From Astrothelium macrocarpum (lineage: Eukaryota > Ascomycota > Dothideomycetes > Trypetheliales > Trypetheliaceae), in contig JAGEMR010000133.1 of the NCBI GenBank assembly GCA_021030915.1, positions 1 to 64,000 of the forward strand: a stretch of DNA of 64,000 nt, read 5' to 3'. This document shows, piece by piece, positions 21,031-34,046 of the stretch (its first letter is position 1; each line of letters begins with the position of its first letter). The notes under the pieces are model-generated. The model did not search any database. It worked only from the letters and a program-made list of their open reading frames with translations, and was not told where the DNA came from. A program made the position numbers and the translations under genes.

Positions 21031-21388
21031 TGTGAATGACTTTGTTGTACAAGTGATGGTATTGTGTTGGAATAACGACCTGGAGAGATACCAGACTGGA
21101 CGCAGATGAAATTGACTTACCAAGCATCCTTTGATGTGACGACATTTATTACAAAGGTCTCCAATGCCGATGCTGGGTGAGGGGATCTCAGGTGCCAGCT
21201 AGAAGCCATTTACCCCGCGACCAATCTCGAATAAATTGTTTGAGAGGGGTAAGAAAATGGCACGTCATCACCAAACTGGTGCTTAATTCGAGAGAAAAAA
21301 AAGACTATTGTTCGGCGATCAAGGTCCTATCCATTACTCGAAGAAAATCGAGAGAAAAAAAGACCAGCACCCTTGGAGTCAGACCGAA
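21031..21388. promoter_or_regulatory. Shared divergent promoter region
   Basis: These 358 bp separate two divergent genes of likely related metabolism. A short purine-rich word, TCGAGAGAAAAAAA, occurs twice (near 21288 and 21347). I cannot assign it to a factor. A shared promoter could co-regulate the pair. Confidence 0.45.
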
Positions 21389-22428
21389 ATGGCGGTGACC
21401 TACGATACGCTCGGTTTCATTGGTCTTGGGGCCATGGGCGAACCTATGATAGGCAATTTGGTGAGAAAGCTGCCAGATTGCCATGTATACATTTACGATT
21501 TGTCGCAACAAGCGATGGACAAGATATCAGCAAAATATGAACAGGTGCGAACATGTTGCAGTTCGAACGAGGTCGCCGAGAAGTCCGTAAGCTAGAGTAA
21601 GGCATGTTAGATTCATCTCGGATTTCAGGCTTACATTTTGCCTAGCAAGTCATTCTTTCAATGGTCCCGGAAGGCTCCCACGTGCGATCCGTCTACCTGA
21701 CTACCGATACCGGGGTCTTGGCATCAGATGTGACAGGAAAGCTGCTCGTGGATTGCAGCACAATCGATACGAGTAGCTCGCTAGAAGTCCGAGAAGAATG
21801 TTTGAAGAGATATCCGTCAGCAACATTCTACGATGCACCTGTCTCTGGAGGTGCTCTTGGCGCCGAGAAAGGAACTCTGACGTTCATGGTAGGATGTGCA
21901 GAAGACGATCCCAAATGGCCAGAGCTGCAGACTCTACTTGGAATGATGGGTAAATCCATAGTGGCCTGTGGTGGACCTTCACTCGGACTGACGGCCAAGT
22001 TGTGTAACAACTATTGTTCTGCTCTGATCGCAATTGCAACCTCCGAAGCCATGAATATTGGCATGCGGGCTGGAATGGACCCGAGGGTATTGGCCAACGT
22101 GTTCAAGACCAGTACAGCACAGAGTACGATTGCAGACAAGTTCAACCCTGTCCCAGGATTATCACCAGAGGCTCCTCCGAGTCATGGATATCAAGGTGGC
22201 TTCAAAGTTCAGTTGATGCGAAAAGACTTTTCTTTGGCAGTCGATACTGCGCGGAGAGTTGGCGCCCACACGGTATTGAGCGATATTGGTCTGAAGACGT
22301 ACGAGGCAGCAAGCAAAGATCCTCGTTGTAAAGATTTGGATTCGAGAGTAGTATATAGATACCTTGGTGGACGTGAGGACTGGCAGAGAGAGTTTGATGC
22401 TGAAGTGCCGTCCAGCAAAGCGTCCTAG
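21389..22428 (+). CDS. 3-hydroxyisobutyrate dehydrogenase-like NAD(P) enzyme
   Basis: Exons 21389-21586 and 21646-22428 give 326 residues over a 59 bp intron. The N-terminal Rossmann motif is GFIGLGAMGEPMIGNL. Substrate-binding DAPVSGGALGAEKGTLTFMVGC follows, and the catalytic Lys lies in GLTAKLCNN, all diagnostic of beta-hydroxyacid dehydrogenases. 3-Hydroxyisobutyrate dehydrogenase acts in valine breakdown, but many fungal paralogues act on other beta-hydroxyacids. No clear mitochondrial presequence is seen, so a role other than valine catabolism is quite possible. The neighbouring lactonase-like and decarboxylase-like genes point to a small catabolic group. Confidence 0.9.
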
Positions 22429-25400
22429 TTTTAGATGCGTAAAATTGTTGTTAGAAGAATCTCTGACAGCTAATTCATCTCTGGCCTCGGCATGCTTCTC
22501 TGGACAGCTCGCTCGAACAAACATCCTGGCTCTTAGGTGCCTCAGTGTCTGACTCGAATTTTGATATGAGATCCTCCTGCTTTCAGTAGTTACGTACAAT
22601 ACATACCTGAGGCTGCGTTGTTTTTTTGGGGTTGCCTCGTTTTCTTACTCTTTTCCTGCTTCGCTTACAAAGATTCAAGTTCTCAGTAAACCTTCGCATC
22701 TTCATATTCAGCTGATCGAAGTGCTCATTGCAAGCTTCGTCCACTGGCGAAATTGGATGAGCTTAGAGGAACGGGTAAGAGTCTCCATTCCAGTCTCAAT
22801 GAACAGACCGCCTGCGGCGCTTCCATTATACCCGAGAATAGGTGCACTTGCCTGCTTACCTTGAGAATTGCTTTCAACGGTTGGTCGTTTTGTCAGATTT
22901 GTCAAAAATCTCACTTTTGAAGACTCGAAATTGACCAACACAAATGAAATCCTATCGGTTGCTTAACACAAGCTTTGCACATTCGAGATTGAGTTCAACA
23001 GATGTATAAGCAGTTTGTCAAACTGCCATTTGAACAAGCTATTGGATCGTTCAAGCATTGTTCGACCAACTCACTGGCTGAGCAGCTTGTTGAGCAGCTT
23101 CTTCTTGCTTGACGCCATCAAATTAGTTACTTCCCATTCGAGACATTCGCGCGCCACGTCATCGTAACAGCGGGAATCCCAGTGCTGCGATTGGCGATCA
23201 TTGATGCACGACTTGAGATTGATAGACTAGCATGTGTGGAGGTGTTGTGAGTAAATGATGAAGACGATAAGATATCCAGCCAATCTCAGCAAAAGTGCCA
23301 ATAGATGTGAACGTAGTCTGTCCACACACGAGCAATCATCAGACAGCAACCACGACTTACGCACTCGATACTCCAGATAGAGCAGCTTCAGGCAAGCCTC
23401 GAAGTTAGTTTCAGGGGTAAAGTTGCGCTCGGGCCAGCTCATCAATGGCTAATTATTTTGCCGATCCGACAAACTTCTGCCTTGATCAAACCGCCCTTCA
23501 CATCAGAAGGAAAGTTCTTCCGACGGTTCAATGCCCAGTCTGCATGTTACACTGCAAGATCAACACACCAATTGGGGGAAATTGCGAGCTTCTACTTGCG
23601 TATCAGCCTTGGTTCAGTCGACAATGAAAGGTACTCTTGCGGTTTCTCGCCTTGCGATCCGCTTATCCGGTCGCTCAGCTGAAGATTGTACAACAATTAT
23701 ACCTGGCTACGCGCAACCAAGTCAACTCCATGTCCTCTCGATGACAGTAATGCATACCTCGAATGACCAATCCACCAGGCTTCACAACTCTGGATCCACT
23801 GAAAGGTCTCGGTCCTCAGCTGTGCTGATCTTGCGCATCCCGACCTTGCGATAAGTTTGTCAGTTTTGTACTATAGGCTGACTTTGTCTTGATTCAGAGT
23901 GTCACAATTGTCAAATATCAGTCAGACTCAAAGCCCCGGAACCGTCCTAGCTTTGCAGGTGGTTGCTCAGCTTTGCAGGGGACCAGAGCATAGATCATAA
24001 GGGCGAAGATTTTCATCAACGGAGACTCAAAATGAAATTGCAAATTTGTTCGAGAATTGAACTGAGACTTTGAGGATGCACTGGCCTCGATAACAGACTG
24101 CACAGAGTTTTGAGGTCGCTTCGGACCGCCGCGTTATCCGTCGGAAGGAACCGCACCCCCCAATTGCTGAGATACTGAGGCACGGTCTGCTATACAGTGT
24201 TTCGTCCTATTTGGGTGGCTGCCATGCACCTTACAGTTTACGGTGGCGTATATACCTTTCTTTTTCTTGGCCCCCATATCTGACGACCAATCTGGAATCC
24301 ATGAGCATACCCCGGAATACCTCTCTTTGAACATAGCTTTTGGCCATCCACATTTTTAGCGCCACCTCGAGTGCAAATTTTTTTAATCTCCAATGCTGCT
24401 CCGACCGAGCTCGAGCTCTGTTTCGGTACCACAGTTGCTGGTAAATCAAGACGGGGCTGAAGCTGGGTTCGGACACGCCGCTCATTTCATCATGACGCCC
24501 TCTTAACACTGATGTCTCGGGTCCGTTGATTTCATCCGATGAAATTTGCCTCATATTTGTCATTGAACAAGAATTTTGATGTTTGGTTTTTTTTTTTTTT
24601 TTTGTGCATCGGCGTCTACGGATATCACCGAAGGATGTATCAGATTCTGTTGGTGTCTCAGGCTATAAGGCAGCATCAGGCACCGTCCTCAGTCTGGAAT
24701 CACTGTAAGTACTTTCATCTTAGAAATTTTCTATGGGTGTCTGCAAAAGCAACCCCTTTCGAGGCCTGTCGGTCTTTTCGTGCTGCAGAACGGTAGGGTA
24801 AAGCGACACCGATTGTCCATAATCATACAGCCTACTTATCGGAAGTATAACGCATGCGCTTCCATGGTGGACAATGCAGTCAGAATTTGTGACGATAGAA
24901 ATTTTCGCGGCGCATCAAAAGAGGTCCCAGTCTTTTACCTCATAATGGTGTATGCTGACGGGCTATCCTTCCCAAAAGAAGCAATCTTCTATTCTGCCTG
25001 GTGTGCTTATCTACGGCTACGTCCTGCCTTGGTTGTGGTTGCACACCGGAAAGTGGGAACCAGTCAAGGACATGTACTCAAGAAATTGTAGCTTTAACGC
25101 TCGCTTCAATTTGCATTACCGGATCGCAAGAGGCCAAATTGAATTGCATAGTATGAGGGTATTCGTTCGATGTATGTAGATTGCTGAAAGAAATTGCGAG
25201 CCAATAACCAGAAAAGCCCGCAGCTTGGAATAAGAGTGGTCCTTGATATGATTGATGAATTGGGCGGCTCCCAAATCAAAAGCAGATGCCCACACAAGCA
25301 GATGCTCACACTTTGTCAGCGAATTTGACAATCGTTTGACTCCTTTGTCATTACAGAACCCTATTGGCCCAGAGGAGAAATTGATAGATGCTCGAAGTGC

Positions 25401-27704
25401 GATTTTGTACCTTTGCCTCGAATCGGAAAATGTATCAACATTGGCTCGTCCATAGTGCTCGGCTAGGTAGATCATTTCTGTCTGTGGCTCAACTCCAGTA
25501 TTTTGATGATAGCGAACATTCTTTATCAACCCCACTTGGACAAGCAAATGGCCGATTGTGCACAATGCGCTGATAACGACTACTTTTGAGCCCACATTAT
25601 CGTGTTGTTATGTTTGCCTAGCTGCGCCGTGATATCTGCAATGACGAAAGACTTCGGCTGCAAACATTAGAGATAACGGAGCACTTTCTAAATAGGCACC
25701 TGCAATTAAACATAGTTTGAGTGGTTGTTTGACTCCATTCCAAATTTTATCCATGATTCGTTGTTGACCAACGAAGTCGTTCACGTTCAGCTCGTATCAT
25801 GACTTACACCGACAGTGCCAGATTATTCGTACATGAAACAACAGCTTATGATGAGTGGTGGCTGCTATTAGTGGTAGATAGATAGACCAGAAAAAGCCGG
25901 TGACGGAGTATCTCAGATGCATATGCCATTGCCTTGGTGTGATTGGACCAGATGAACGTCAACGGGCTTTTCATTGTCACTCGACACAAGGAATCTGTTT
26001 TCCATTAAGAGGCCAGATTTGGCCACAGATTTCTGGCCATTGAACAAAGTGGTATTTGGTCAAGAGACTGACCGGTCTCGGTTAAAAGGAATAGTGGTTG
26101 TGTGGGGTAGATGGCATGATTTTAGGCATAGGTCAGGCAAGAAAGGCATCCAAGACGTTGGACAGGATGAATTTTGTACCCGACGGGTTGGTTGCGAGCT
26201 TGGTAGAGCGATTCTACCCTCCTTCTACACCTTACTGGATTCGGTAAGAATGATCTTCTAGATCGCCAAACGTCCATAAATTTAGGTAGACTGGAAATAG
26301 AAACGCTTGTCAAATTAGTAGAAAGTGGATAAAGGGTGCGAATTTAGCAGCATACCCAGGTATGTCATCGGATCGGCGCCAACTTTGCGTCTATTCTCGC
26401 CAAAACTGTGCTATTTTTAACTCCGTCCAACCAGACACCGTTGCCCCCAAACTTCCGACCGACATATCTCTCTCACTCGACGACATCGTCCTGTCAACCA
26501 ATCAAAAGGCATGCGTTTCGAGCCGCAAAGCGCTGCAATCGCAGTCAGCCTTTCGCTTGTCGTTTTTGCGAGCTGAAATGAGAGTGCATATTGTTCTTGA
26601 CGTGTCATCTCATTGCTTTGCCGTACAGGCCCTGGTCCAGAAAAGACCATTTCCGTTATGCGTTGCGTGAGAGCAGAGAATGTATCCCAAGGTACTCTTT
26701 CCAAATCCAATGGCATCTCATAGGGCTGTTCGTTTGCGTCCCAACAGACGGATACTTGGAGAGACCCTATTTTAAAACAAATGCCCGTACCAACGCTCTG
26801 CGGAAAGGAATGTGGATGCGGGACGGCTCGCAGTGTGGGGGCTGAAACGCAGGTACTCGAGATGGGTCATTCACAAGAGGGAAGCCAAGTTCGATACCGT
26901 GTGCCTTTTCCTAAAGTTGGCCGTCATTCTCCTCAGCTGTAGGTCCTGTTGGTTTTGAGAAGAAGCTAAAAGTGGTTCAATCATCTGATCCCAGACAATC
27001 ACGCTTGGCCCTATTCATCTTCTCGCTCGCAAGCTTCGCAGACCTGCGTTAGTTCTTGAGAAATTCAGAAATAAGTCCCCTGTTTCATCGATGAAGGCCA
27101 ACAATAAGACACGCCTTCTCAATCAGATCTTGTCCAGCCTTATAATTGCATTGCTCGGGTGATGCAAGCCAGCCTGTCTGACTCAGGCCCATCTCTGCAT
27201 AGCCGATTGCGAGAATAGACAAACCCTGGCACCCTTTCTGAAATCTGCTGCTGGTCTTGGCAACCCTTATTGTAACAAAGTCCGATGCGAAGATGTGCTT
27301 GCGCCGATCAACGAAACCCAACTCGACCGATCCAATCATATCCTTCTAGAAGCCAACAGCTAGGCAGATGAGAACGCTTGCATATTTGACGCGAGATGGA
27401 GGACTGATGCAATAGCACTTGACTCAACCTCTTAGAGCCGACGCCTGAGTACTATATTGTAAAACGGTTCCGCAGCTAGAGCGTGAGTTTCTCCCTGATT
27501 TAATCAAACTTCTTTGAGACAACTGAGACTTTTCGTTATGCCAGAACGGGTACACCCGCAACTAACTCCCTATCTATAAAACGCATGTCTCATCCTCTTT
27601 AGGAATCATCGAGCCTGTCCTCGGTTTCTTTTTAACATTTCATTTTTCCCGACTTATTTATTAGGAAGCACTAGATTACTCGTAATTGAATAATTGCATA
27701 CGCC
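22429..27704. other. 5.3 kb gene desert
   Basis: No open frame here shows a recognisable domain, credible length or consistent splicing. The composition is moderately AT-rich, not extreme, so it is not like the island at the left end. The longest frame (25116-25595, minus, 159 codons) has no motif I know. A fragment near 24990-25090 reads LPGVLIYGYVLPWLWLHTGKW and could be a broken membrane-protein exon. A run of 17 T lies near 24588-24604. The region may hold decayed genes or non-coding transcripts. Confidence 0.4.
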
Positions 27705-29115
27705 ATGGGGCGAGAGCGGCGCAAATGGACTCCGGGAGAGGATCAAGTGTTGCGAGAAGCTGTTGAACAAGGTCAGTGCTCTCGCAATCTATCGGTGCCA
27801 TCCTTGACACAACATTTTCTCATCAACGCTCAGCGGAACGTGCTTCTCGACCAGTTGAATGGCAAAGTGTAGCCTCAAGATTGCCTGGTCGAACAAACAA
27901 AGATTGTAGAAAGAGGTGGCATAACTCATTGGCCGATAATGGCAATGAGGGGATTTGGAGCGTGTCCGAAGATGAGAGACTTAGAGAGGCCGTGCAAAGG
28001 CATGGTACCAAATGGGCTCGTGTCTCTTCAGAAGTCAGAACAAGAAATGGGGACCAATGCTCCAAGCGGTGGAGCCATTCCGTGAATCCAAATCTTGATC
28101 GAAGTCCATGGACCAAAGAAGAGGTTTGGAAGCACGCAACGAGTCAACCTACAACTAGCTTACAAAACTACAGGACCAAGCGTTGCTAAGCTATATAACT
28201 CGTTATGGACATAACTGGCAAGCAATTGTTACCAATCATCTGCCTCATCGGAGTGCTCTTTCTGCCAAAAACCGGCATTTCTTGCTGAACCGCAAATCAA
28301 AATCAAAAACAAGCCCTAAGAGCCCGACCAAAGCCGAAGAGTATGCCCACTATCAATCTAACGTCAACTCAGTGGCTGGATCGAGCGGCACTCATGCTTG
28401 GATCTCCCCTTCGAGTGTCGGTCCGACAATGACCTACACGACCTCTCCCATGCGCACTGTACCCCTTTACATCCCACAGAATCAAATTAGTACCATGGCA
28501 AATCCCAGTCCTCCTCTTTACCCTAATCCCATCACCACCTACGACCAGTCGCCCACCTACGGTACTCATACGCATGTTTCACCTACGGAACTCGACCTAC
28601 ACAGTGGCTTTTTTGCCAGCGCCGATGTGCTCCCGAGCTCTACCTCTCCACAGGTCACAGCAAGCAGCCCACAATCTATTTCGCCTAATTCCACTGCGCC
28701 ATCCTACACCGGCTCTTTCAGCCGGCCACCCAGTCACACGCTCTCGCATCATTCCTCCCCGCTTCCCTTGCCCACCGGTCCGTCTGAGGCTTCTACCAGC
28801 GGAATGATGGAGGCCTATTCTCGCCACGGCTCCATTTCAAACATCTACGCCGGGGCTGGTGCCTATCCCAACGTTGAATCTTACACTGGTAGCACAGAGG
28901 CATACCCCGGTCCGTCGGCGTACGGGTGGTCAGCGCAGCAGCAAGGAAGTGGAGGAGGAGCGCAGGAAGGGATAGAGTGTCTGGAAAGCGATGGCGACGC
29001 TATGCAGAGGATCGTGATTGAGGCCGAGTGTGAGCCAGGCCAGATGGAGCCGCTGATGCGCAGCGTCAACGTGTACGCACGGTCAGCAATGTTTATGCCG
29101 CGACGGTCGCCATGA
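27705..29115 (+). CDS. Three-repeat Myb/SANT DNA-binding protein
   Basis: Exons 27705-27771, 27834-28123 and 28174-29115 give 432 residues; the introns are 62 and 50 bp. Three Myb repeats occupy about residues 5-165. R1 runs from RKWTPGEDQVLREAVEQ to LPGRTNKDCRKRWHNSL. R2 runs from GIWSVSEDERLREAVQRHGTKWARV to RNGDQCSKRWSHSV. R3 runs from SPWTKEEDQALLSYITRYGHNWQAI to SALSAKNRHFLLNR. Each keeps the spaced Trp residues and a recognition helix. The remaining 260 residues are Ser/Pro/Thr/Tyr-rich and probably disordered, with an acidic C-terminal segment (ECLESDGDAMQRIVIEAECEPGQ) that could activate transcription. It is a nuclear regulator; target genes are unknown. Confidence 0.88.
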
Positions 29116-31207
29116 ATCGTGCAGAAGGAGGATCTCGAAGCAGGGTGTAGCGGTGTGGGTGTAACTGGGAATGAGGCAAAGGGAGCGGGATAAAGAGATA
29201 ATCCATACATCGGGCACCCCTTGACCGGGATGATAATAATGATATACTTGTATAAGTGGCTGAGCCGGCGTTGGTGGTCAAGGGTAACATTTTTCAATGG
29301 CGGGCTGTACGAGTAGACTGGTTCTTGCATGGATCCTTTTGGATTTGGGAGTTTCGAAGCGGTAATGATCAGATGGACAGTAATGAGTGTACTTGTTTTT
29401 TTTTTTTTTGGTTTTGACCGTATCAATTCCTGACAACTTTTACCAGACTAATTGAACTTTCGGTTTATCCGACTGAGCTATTTGACTACGAATTTAGATT
29501 GGCTCGGAAGCCACAAAGGTTATCACCTGGTGTGCCGTTCTTCTTTCGCAGGCCATAGAACGCGCGCGAGAAACAACTTGCGACAAGATTGTTGCTGCGC
29601 TTAGAATCACGATGCATTCTTCGAAAGTACATCAAGGGAGCCCTAACAAGGGTGATGTCCGACTTCCTGGTGCTCTAGTCTGATCAGGTATTGGACGGCA
29701 TCTTTTTGCTCGAAATAGAGGCAGGATATGCAGCGGCACCATGACGTTGGTTCAGCTTGTTCCCTCGTCTGCTCAATGTGTATCTCAATTCATGCGTCTT
29801 TGCCTAAGGCGTTGTCCGTGCAGACTTGATGATGGGAGCCCATGATGCGCGGCATAAGTTCGGATTTTGCGGACGTCAGAGGGCAAGAGGTGTGTTCTCG
29901 TTGTGCTTCGCTTTAGGCCAAAAATCGTACTCCAACGACCAAGAGCCACGACAGGCCAAGAGGGTTGACATGGCCATTCATGACGTACGTGTTGTGACAA
30001 AGGCATGTTGGTCAATAAATTGTGTGGCTGTGCCGAGCAGGGGATACGCCGGCGAACATTGTCTGAGGGTATGGAAAGTACGGGGAGAAAGAGAGCCAAG
30101 GAAATGCCGCGAAAGACATTCACAACTGATCCAGAGATATGTACAAAAGACGCACTAGAGCTTGCAATAAGAAATATCATAAGCGGCGAAAGAAAACCCG
30201 CCAAATACTTGCTATGAAGATGCCCGACATATTTAGAGTCGTCGGAAGAGAAATATTTCATTCCCTTGCCAAATCATGCTACTATTATCCACGAGACCCA
30301 CTCAAACGGGTGTTTTAGGAACTACTCTTAAAGCTTGTACATTTCCCAGTGCACCCCCCTGGTGGAAGCTCCCATGAGGCTGAAGGAAGATAGTGGTAAT
30401 CCACGGTTACAAATGAATAGCGGCAGGGGACGGAAAATACGGGAGGTTTAGTCTCACCCACGTTAGAAATCTTGATGAGGGAAACTTGATGCTAATATGG
30501 CCGACAATGTTGAAGTACAGCACACGACCCTACCTTGACTGTTCCGGTAGCGGCCTCGCTATAGTACAATATGAATGTACCGCAAGTGCAGCTTCTTAAG
30601 AAATAAATCGATTCCAGCAAGATAACAGCAAGATAACAGCTAAAGAGTGCAGAAATTATTCCACTGACCAAGCAATCTTCATAGCCCCTTCAAGACGCAA
30701 CTATCCATCGAAAGTAAATGAAAAGCAGAGAACGCCTAGAAATCCGAAAAGACAAAACAATAGCAGTCTGAAAAATCCGTCAATCAAAAAGAACACACAG
30801 CAGTCTTATCCTCTAGCAAACTTTCCATCCTCGTTGCGCTCTTCTTGCCCTTCCTTTCGTAGGTACTTTACGACGTACGCACTCAAAGCATCTTCCAATT
30901 GCATTACATAAAATCCCATGGAGACCGCCCGTGTGGAAAGATTCATCATCTTGCATTGCGATTGATCCAGGGTGAACAACCCCAGCCGAGACGTCGGATT
31001 CCTGCGCCGTCATGACAGATAAGAAGTCGATGTTGGCCGTTGTCTTAAACAATCTTGTGGCTGTCTCTCGTAGCAAGAGTAAAAAAAGTTGCCTCTCCGA
31101 CGATTGTCGTTCCAGACTTTCGCTTGAAACAACCTGTGCCCATGATTTGATTTGCAAGCCTAGATTCTTATGCGTGTTTCCACACACATACCTATTACGA
31201 GCCACCC
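29116..31207. other. Intergenic, no confident gene
   Basis: This 2.1 kb stretch separates two convergent genes. A 14-T run lies at about 29398-29411. Overlapping frames on both strands between 29785 and 30261 have no recognisable domain. The small plus frame ending at 30217 (MPRKTFTTDPEICTKDALELA) looks slightly protein-like but is unsupported. A 10 bp word, GATAACAGCA, repeats near 30620. Confidence 0.4.
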
Positions 31208-32582
31208 TCACGATGGCGTCCACAACTTTCTCCTGCCGCCACGCATTCCACCCCCTACGGGTGGCGGCCGGACATATGAGTCCGGATCTATCGGACGACT
31301 GGGCGTGCGCGCCGCAGATCCACTGCCGAATACTTGCGGCTGCTGCGATTTGGGTGTGCCTCCCCGACCACCTCTGCCGCCTGTAACGGCACCATTCATG
31401 CGGCCTCCGCGGCGACTGGGACCAGTGGGAGGAGAAGAAGTGACGGCGGCGCTGGAGGCACGCGCTGCGCGACCAAAGTCGTTGGGATCGATGACAGGTT
31501 TAGGTGGAGTGCTTGGGGATGCTTGGGGAGGAGTCGCGCGGCGGGGACGCATGACGATGACTTCTTCGTCAGAACCGGGTTCCGCATCGTTGTCTGCGGC
31601 TTTCTCAGCTGGGGAAGAGGGAGGACTATCGGATTTGGTCGGAGGCTGCACAGCGGAAGCGCTGGCAGAGGAAGTGGGGAGCTGGTTTTCCTTGCGCCAG
31701 AGAGCGAGGCGGTTCTTAATGTCGCGTTCTTCGCGTTTGATGACGTCACGGACTTGTTCAAAAGTCTTGACACGGACGCCGAAACGTTGAGCGGCCGAGC
31801 GAGCATCGGGGTTGTTGGCGACAAAGATGTAGGACCGAAAGTCTGAGTCGGCGTGGGGATCCTTGTGGATGCGCCAGAGAAGGTGGTTGAGGAGAGGCTG
31901 GAGACGCTGAGGGATTGTAGATTTTTCATCGGTGGAAGTGTCTGGCTCCTCGGGAGACGGCATAGATACAGGCGCCGGTGCCTGCATGCTCTGAACGGAT
32001 GACAGTGATTTTGTGGTTTTGGCGGGACTCGCAGGAACAGAGGCTGAGTTGATGGAGGAACGAGTAGAGCGTGGAGAGGAAGGAGTGGCAGAACCAAGTG
32101 AGGTCTGCTCCAACGTTTCGGCAAGCTCGTCAGAAGCGTCGTCGGGCGCGGAAAGGAGGGTATCGGGCAAGAGGTGTTTCTCAACCTCTGCCCAGGTATC
32201 ATAGGTTTCTTGTCCTCCCTGGAGCATGGCGTGCTCGGGATGTGCGGTAGTGACTTCATCAAGCCATTCAAGCACTTCACGTGCTTCGCCACCGATGCGG
32301 TCGCTTACATTCTTCAAAAAGTCAAGCTGACCGAGTGCTGGAGAACATGAGTGGAATATTGCAGTGGAGGTGCGTGTGCGACTTACTGTATAGAGGGACG
32401 TAGAGGCGGATAGTGCCATTCGCAACCCACTTCCTAAATCCATCTCTAGTGGACTTTTTGGTCCCGATGATCAAAGCAATGTCGTCGACGACGCAGTTGA
32501 AGACCTTGCTCTCAGGCTTGCTCAGCAGATTGTTCTGGTTGCCGTTGAATTTGGCACGAGCGTTGGGACTTGAGCGCCTCAT
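31208..32582 (-). CDS. PIN-domain-like protein
   Basis: Two exons (32387-32582 and 31208-32337) joined over a 49 bp intron give 441 residues. The first exon starts with a strand and two acids (FNCVVDDIALI), a helix (TRDGFRKWVANG) and a strand (TIRLYVPLY) that leads into LGQLDFLKN. Residues about 210-240 read FRSYIFVANNPDARSAAQRFGVRVKTFEQV, the usual last part of a PIN fold, where a conserved Asp ends the strand. A Ser/Pro/Thr-rich insert of about 120 residues splits the fold. The C-terminus is an RG/GG-rich tail of the RNA-binding kind. PIN proteins are metal-dependent RNases, often in RNA decay or rRNA processing. Some acids may be missing, so activity is uncertain. Confidence 0.72.
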
Positions 32583-34037
32583 GCTGGTTGGCGGGGAAGG
32601 CTCAAACTGTGGGAAAGGATGTTGGGCGCCAGACGCGCAGATGTAGTTGATATGGGTGATGAGGTTGAGGCTTCAACGTTGGTTCGCAGCAAAGAGAGTG
32701 TGCTAGAATTTGACGTGGTTCATGGTTCCCTTGGTGTGGGAGACGGGATATTCTAGCAGAGGAGTGGCAGGCCGAGCGACGGACATGATGGGGTTCAGCG
32801 AAAGAATAAGGTATTTCCTTGAGTTTTTGCCTATTGAAGGCACGCTGGTAACGAGGTGGCTGGTGGTATTGGCCGTGGGGACATTGATGTGTGATTTAAG
32901 GCCAGCGGTCCAGTGTGAAATGGCGAAGTAATGAGCCAGAGCGGGGCGCAGTCGAGTCGTGCATCCAATCACCATCCACCAAACTACCTGGTACCTTCAA
33001 CTGTTCCACCCAAGCCTCCGGAGCTTTACCAAGTAAATGAAATCCATCAAGCATCTTTTCACATGCACCCTACCCATTTCGACAGAAAAGTGCCCAGTTC
33101 TAAAAAATCTTCACAAGATGGTGTTGGTGGGCTGGAGGTCTGGAGACACGAGTCTTTGATACCCAGTGAATATCGTTCCTCCAATATGATTTCTTTTCGC
33201 CGCAGTTCTAACCATAGACCAAGGCCAAGAGCCTGACTGATAGATTGACATACGTCCGGTCTCAAGAGTGCATCTATTAAGCCTGTAAGAATCATGGGCG
33301 AGACGTAAGCATCCTTCTTGGCGGAGTACGGTACTGCTTAGTTCATCCGCTGGTGAAGCCATGAAGAAGTACACAATACCATCGTTCTCTTCATTCTACG
33401 GCTTTATTAGAAATTACGCAAAAAAAGCTAAGGATTCGGGTCTGGTGTAGACAGGGCATCTTCGTACGTTTGTGCGGAGTACTCAGATCTATGTACATTC
33501 ATATCGAATGATGCCCGAGCCTTCTATAAAAGAGTGATCTTATAGTCTTTTCGTGCTGAGGCGATTCTGAAAGCTAATGCTTCACTGTAAACTTACGGAT
33601 CGTACTTCATGCAGACCTGATTTAATGATTTGAATGCTGGTGTTTAATCGCGTATAAATATGGACGTGTAAATACAAAATTGCTCAATGGCAGCAAGGTA
33701 GAGGGTGCTGAAGAAGTTCTGTTAGTTTATGACAATGTTCTCACAATTACTCTTGACATCTGAATGAGACGAGAGTCAAATGAGATGAATTTAGAGCCAA
33801 TTTTCAATAAATTCAAACATTGTTGATTAGCTTAGCTATCTAGGTTTCTATCGCCTCGTCTCTAAGATGTATCTAGAAATTGAAATATTTACACGTTTCC
33901 TATTCAAGGAGTCCAGAGCAAAAGCTTGTCAGTACTCTACTATCCCACTGTGAATTAAGGCAAACCACGCCACATCACGTTTACTACATTCAAAATGACC
34001 GCTGAAAAAAGGCCAAAAAAGTAATTAACATTTAACC
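32583..34037. other. Intergenic, turning AT-rich
   Basis: No confident gene is seen in these 1.45 kb. Just upstream of the PIN-like gene a short minus-strand frame (32703-32787, MSVARPATPLLEYP) could be an upstream open frame in its leader. From about 33400 the DNA becomes AT-rich. Two copies of a GCGGAGTAC word lie at about 33321 and 33473. Confidence 0.4.
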
Positions 34038-34043
34038 AAAAAA
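34038..34043 (-). terminator. Pol III terminator of the tRNA-Pro gene
   Basis: Six T residues on the minus strand begin three bases after the discriminator base of the tRNA at 34047. This is a standard RNA polymerase III stop signal. Confidence 0.75.
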
Positions 34044-34046
34044 CAG

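Noticed and set aside
25116..25595. 159-codon minus frame in the gene desert
   Set aside because: It has no domain, no consistent splice partners and ordinary random-frame composition.
30106..30217. Short frame starting MPRKTFTTDPEI, slightly like a transposase helix-turn-helix start
   Set aside because: Too short, no continuation, and no supporting terminal repeats.
30813..31223. 136-codon minus frame downstream of the PIN-like gene
   Set aside because: It overlaps the 3' end of that gene in another frame and has no homology that I recognise.
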